From Omnitrophica WOR_2 bacterium RIFCSPLOWO2_12_FULL_51_8 (GTDB lineage Bacteria > Omnitrophota > Gorgyraeia > Gygaellales > Profunditerraquicolaceae), in the NCBI GenBank assembly GCA_001805895.1, contig MHHD01000045.1:1-7057 (forward strand): a stretch of 7,057 bases of DNA. The letters are read 5' to 3'. Of this stretch, positions 5,369-7,057 are shown in pieces (positions within the stretch are counted from its first letter, which is position 1; each line of letters opens with the position of its first letter). The notes under the pieces are model-generated. The model was not told the origin of the DNA and did no database searches. It saw only the letters and a list, made by a program, of their open reading frames with translations. The position numbers and the translations under genes were made by a program.

Positions 5369-5746
5369 ATGCATAAGCAGCGCGAGACAAAGGGTTTTAC
5401 ACTGATTGAATTGATGCTCGTAGTAATCATCATCAGCGTCCTGGCGGCAATGGTGATGCCGCGCTTAGTCGGACGCTCCAAAGACGCCAAGATCGCCGCC
5501 GCCCAAGCCGATATAAACTCCACCATCGGCTTAGCTATAGACATGTATGAAATGGATACTGGCTCGTATCCTCCTGACCTGGCGGCGTTAATGAAAAAGG
5601 AGGGGAAGGGGCCTTACCTGAAAAAGGAGCCCAAAGACCCCTGGGGGAAACTCTATATCTATAAACTTTCCGGAAACGAATACCAGTTGTATTCCGCAGG
5701 CCCTAACGGCATAGAGAATGATGGCGATGACATCAAGAACTGGTAA
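5369..5746 (+). CDS. gspG: GspG, major pseudopilin of the type II secretion system
   Basis: GspG polymerises into the pseudopilus. The 125-aa prepilin starts MHKQRETKG|FTLIELMLVV: a 9-residue leader with cleavage after G9, methylatable F10 and E14 at +5, then a hydrophobic helix. The C-terminal half carries the GspG hallmarks DPWGKLYIY (90-98), YSAGPNG (108-114) and the acidic DGDDIKNW end (118-125), which matches the calcium-binding loop of the family. The frame is open upstream to a GTG at 5291 inside the palindromic repeat, but ATG 5369 is chosen because it has GGAGG at 5352-5356 (12-nt spacer) and gives a normal leader. The 3' end overlaps gspH by 20 nt. Its own leader region and strong ribosome site fit the higher dose needed for the major subunit. 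Confidence 0.95.
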   Translation: MHKQRETKGFTLIELMLVVIIISVLAAMVMPRLVGRSKDAKIAAAQADINSTIGLAIDMYEMDTGSYPPDLAALMKKEGKGPYLKKEPKDPWGKLYIYKLSGNEYQLYSAGPNGIENDGDDIKNW

Positions 5747-6218
5747 ACGTTCGTTTACCTTCATCGAGCTGCTCATAGTAATCTTGATTATCGCAATTTT
5801 GTCCGCCATATCCATACCCCGCCTCAGAAACGCCTTTTACGGATTCCGGCTGGAAGGTTTTGCTAAAGATGTCTATTATCTGAGCCTCTACCTGCAGGGC
5901 TCTGCCGCCGCGAAAGGAAAAATCTACTGTTTAAATATCTCGCCGGACCAGCGGAATTTCCGGGCCACCCAAAAAAAAGAGGATGTAGCTGCGGATGAAA
6001 ATAAGGATGAATTTGAGGCCGTGAAAGGTAATTACGGGAAACTCCTTGAAGCGCCGGCAGGGGTAGTTGTTTCCATTGAACCTCATCCGGCCGGCGAATT
6101 GTATTTTTACCCGGATGCCAGTATGGATAAATCGCTGAATATAATTTTTACCGATCCCTATAATAAAAAGATTACCCTGGCAATCAAAGGAGCGGCAGGT
6201 GCCATCGAAATCAAATAA
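5727..6218 (+). CDS. gspH: GspH-like minor pseudopilin with Ser instead of Gly at the cleavage site
   Basis: The product is a 163-aa type II pseudopilin, probably the tip-proximal minor subunit GspH by gene order and length. It begins MTSRTGKRS|FTFIELLIVILII: F10 at +1 and E14 at +5 are present, but the residue before the cleavage site is Ser9, where Gly is nearly invariant. The globular part has no motif that I recognise beyond a mature N-terminal helix with IPRLRNAF. The start overlaps the end of gspG. In-frame ATGs occur at 5718, 5721 and 5727; 5727 gives the usual 9-residue leader and has GAGA at 5714-5717 upstream, but all have weak ribosome sites, so coupling to gspG translation is likely. 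The 5718 start would add three residues. Sequence alone does not separate GspH from a generic minor pseudopilin. Confidence 0.8.
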   Translation: MTSRTGKRSFTFIELLIVILIIAILSAISIPRLRNAFYGFRLEGFAKDVYYLSLYLQGSAAAKGKIYCLNISPDQRNFRATQKKEDVAADENKDEFEAVKGNYGKLLEAPAGVVVSIEPHPAGELYFYPDASMDKSLNIIFTDPYNKKITLAIKGAAGAIEIK

Positions 6219-6579
6219 GGGGTTTACTCTCTTGGAAGTGCTGATCACCGTGGCAATACTGTCCTCGGCAGTCATTTTTATCTTTCGCGCCTTCGGGGCA
6301 GTTTTGAACAGCGCGAAATTCAGCCAGAACATATCCAGCGCCTGTTACCTGGCAGAAAATAAAATTTGGGAGATCAGGCACCGGCGGGCCGCGCCGCCCA
6401 AGAAAGAAACGGCAGCCGAGGAATATTCTACTAAGCAAAGATTTAACTGGCGCTGGGAAAATGGCGACTTGGAAAATCGGGGTCTATCCCTGCTCAAATT
6501 CAACGTCTCCTGGAAAGAGAGAATGCGGGAAAAAGATTACGAAATTTCGCTCTCCAGCTACCTGCTTAAATCACCATGA
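6199..6579 (+). CDS. gspI: GspI-like minor pseudopilin
   Basis: This 126-aa product has a short leader MPSKSNKG with cleavage before F9 (FTLLEVLITVAILSSAV), and E13 at +5. FTLLEVL together with the following helix and the small size are typical of GspI, which forms the GspI-J-K tip complex. ENKIWEI (about residues 52-58) matches the conserved ENK element of the family. The start is GTG at 6199, supported by AAAGGAG at 6186-6192 with a 6-nt spacer. It lies inside gspH, overlapping by 20 nt. The 3' end overlaps gspJ through an ATGA junction (6576-6579). Confidence 0.85.
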   Translation: MPSKSNKGFTLLEVLITVAILSSAVIFIFRAFGAVLNSAKFSQNISSACYLAENKIWEIRHRRAAPPKKETAAEEYSTKQRFNWRWENGDLENRGLSLLKFNVSWKERMREKDYEISLSSYLLKSP

Positions 6580-7057
6580 AAAACCAAGCTCGCGCGAACA
6601 ATATTACCTGTGCCGGGTTTACCCTCATCGAGCTGCTGATTGGCTCAGGGATTATCTCGGTGGTAATCTTAAGCATGTATTCGGCGTTTTCCACCGGGAT
6701 AATGAGCTATCGTAAGTTTGACGCATCTTCGGCGGTTTTTCTCAAGGCGCGGATGGCGCTCAACCGTATGGAAACCGACCTCAAAAATTCCTTTATTTAC
6801 TCCGACATTGATTCCGGATTCAAGGGGGGCGCCGGCTCGCTGGAATTTAGAACCGTCATCGATGCCTACCAGGGTAATGAGGCCTTCCGGGATGCTGCCT
6901 TGGTCAAATACGAGTTGAGCGGAGAATCCTTAACCCGTGCCTGCGGCGCAAACAAGGATGAATTAGCCGCGGATACGAAAGAGATCCGTTATGCCTTTGC
7001 CGTTGGCGATACTAATCCGGATAACCCGGATAGTTACAAATGGCAGGATACCTGGCC
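6576..7057 (+). CDS. gspJ: GspJ-like minor pseudopilin (3' end outside window)
   Basis: The frame opens with ATG 6576 in an ATGA overlap with the gspI stop and runs to the window edge without a stop, giving 160 residues of a protein usually about 200 aa long. The leader is 14 residues (MKNQARANNITCAG), longer than in the other pseudopilins here and with Cys at -3, and cleavage is before F15 in FTLIELLIGSGIISVVI, with E19 at +5. RMALNRMETDLKNS (about residues 66-79) matches the GspJ pattern of an alpha-helix with 'R...dL'. The rest (LEFRTVIDAYQ, VKYELSGESLTRA, EIRYAF) fits the beta-strand pattern of GspJ. No clear ribosome site precedes the ATG, so translational coupling to gspI is likely. gspK and other gsp genes would be expected beyond the edge. 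Confidence 0.85.
   Translation, partial: MKNQARANNITCAGFTLIELLIGSGIISVVILSMYSAFSTGIMSYRKFDASSAVFLKARMALNRMETDLKNSFIYSDIDSGFKGGAGSLEFRTVIDAYQGNEAFRDAALVKYELSGESLTRACGANKDELAADTKEIRYAFAVGDTNPDNPDSYKWQDTW

Noticed and set aside
6461..6918. Two + strand open frames over the gspI end and gspJ
   Set aside because: They are alternate frames of the pseudopilin genes. The gspJ frame with its FTLIELL prepilin signature explains the region but has no stop before the window end.

Overview
The window is bacterial accessory-plus-core DNA. It holds the end of a polymorphic-toxin locus, one REP-associated transposase (RAYT) element, and the first two thirds of a type II secretion (T2SS) operon, all from a Gram-negative-type genome. 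RAYT genes with their own hairpin repeats, a palindromic intergenic repeat and a T2SS operon led by a response regulator together suggest a deep-branching diderm such as Candidatus Omnitrophota or a deltaproteobacterium-like lineage. That placement rests on general style only and is low confidence; no marker gene is present.

Layout. (1) Positions 1-552 are AT-rich, on the + strand. They carry the 3' end of a large gene whose C-terminus looks like a TNT-type (tuberculosis necrotizing toxin-like) NAD-glycohydrolase tip, followed 19 nt later by a 58-codon, two-helix membrane micro-ORF. (2) Positions about 575-1341 form a mobile unit: a short ACTAAACA repeat cluster, a REP-like hairpin, a Y1/HUH RAYT transposase on the - strand, and two perfect 43-bp direct repeats whose sequence is the inverse of the left hairpin. 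(3) Positions 1385-1504 are a boundary: a strong Rho-independent terminator reading + and then a good sigma70-like promoter. (4) Positions 1505-7057 are one + strand operon: response regulator, gspE, gspF, a nested palindromic repeat, gspG, gspH, gspI, gspJ (cut by the window end).

How the genes work together. GspE (ATPase) and GspF (inner-membrane platform) power assembly of a pseudopilus. GspG is the major pseudopilin and GspH, GspI and GspJ are the minor, tip-forming pseudopilins. gspG/gspH, gspH/gspI and gspI/gspJ overlap, so translation is probably coupled. The only large gap in the operon (gspF to gspG) holds a GC-rich nested inverted repeat that could set the extra dose of GspG. The leading response regulator has a complete receiver domain, no recognisable DNA-binding domain, and a C-terminal half that looks like a degenerate second receiver, so it probably acts by protein contact.

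The secretin, GspC, GspK, GspL, GspM and the prepilin peptidase are not in the window. I did not find a clearly new system. The items most worth checking are the nested palindrome before gspG, the receiver/pseudo-receiver protein heading the operon, the Ser in place of Gly at the GspH cleavage site, the TNT-like toxin end with its membrane micro-ORF, and the RAYT unit placed between that toxin locus and a terminator.
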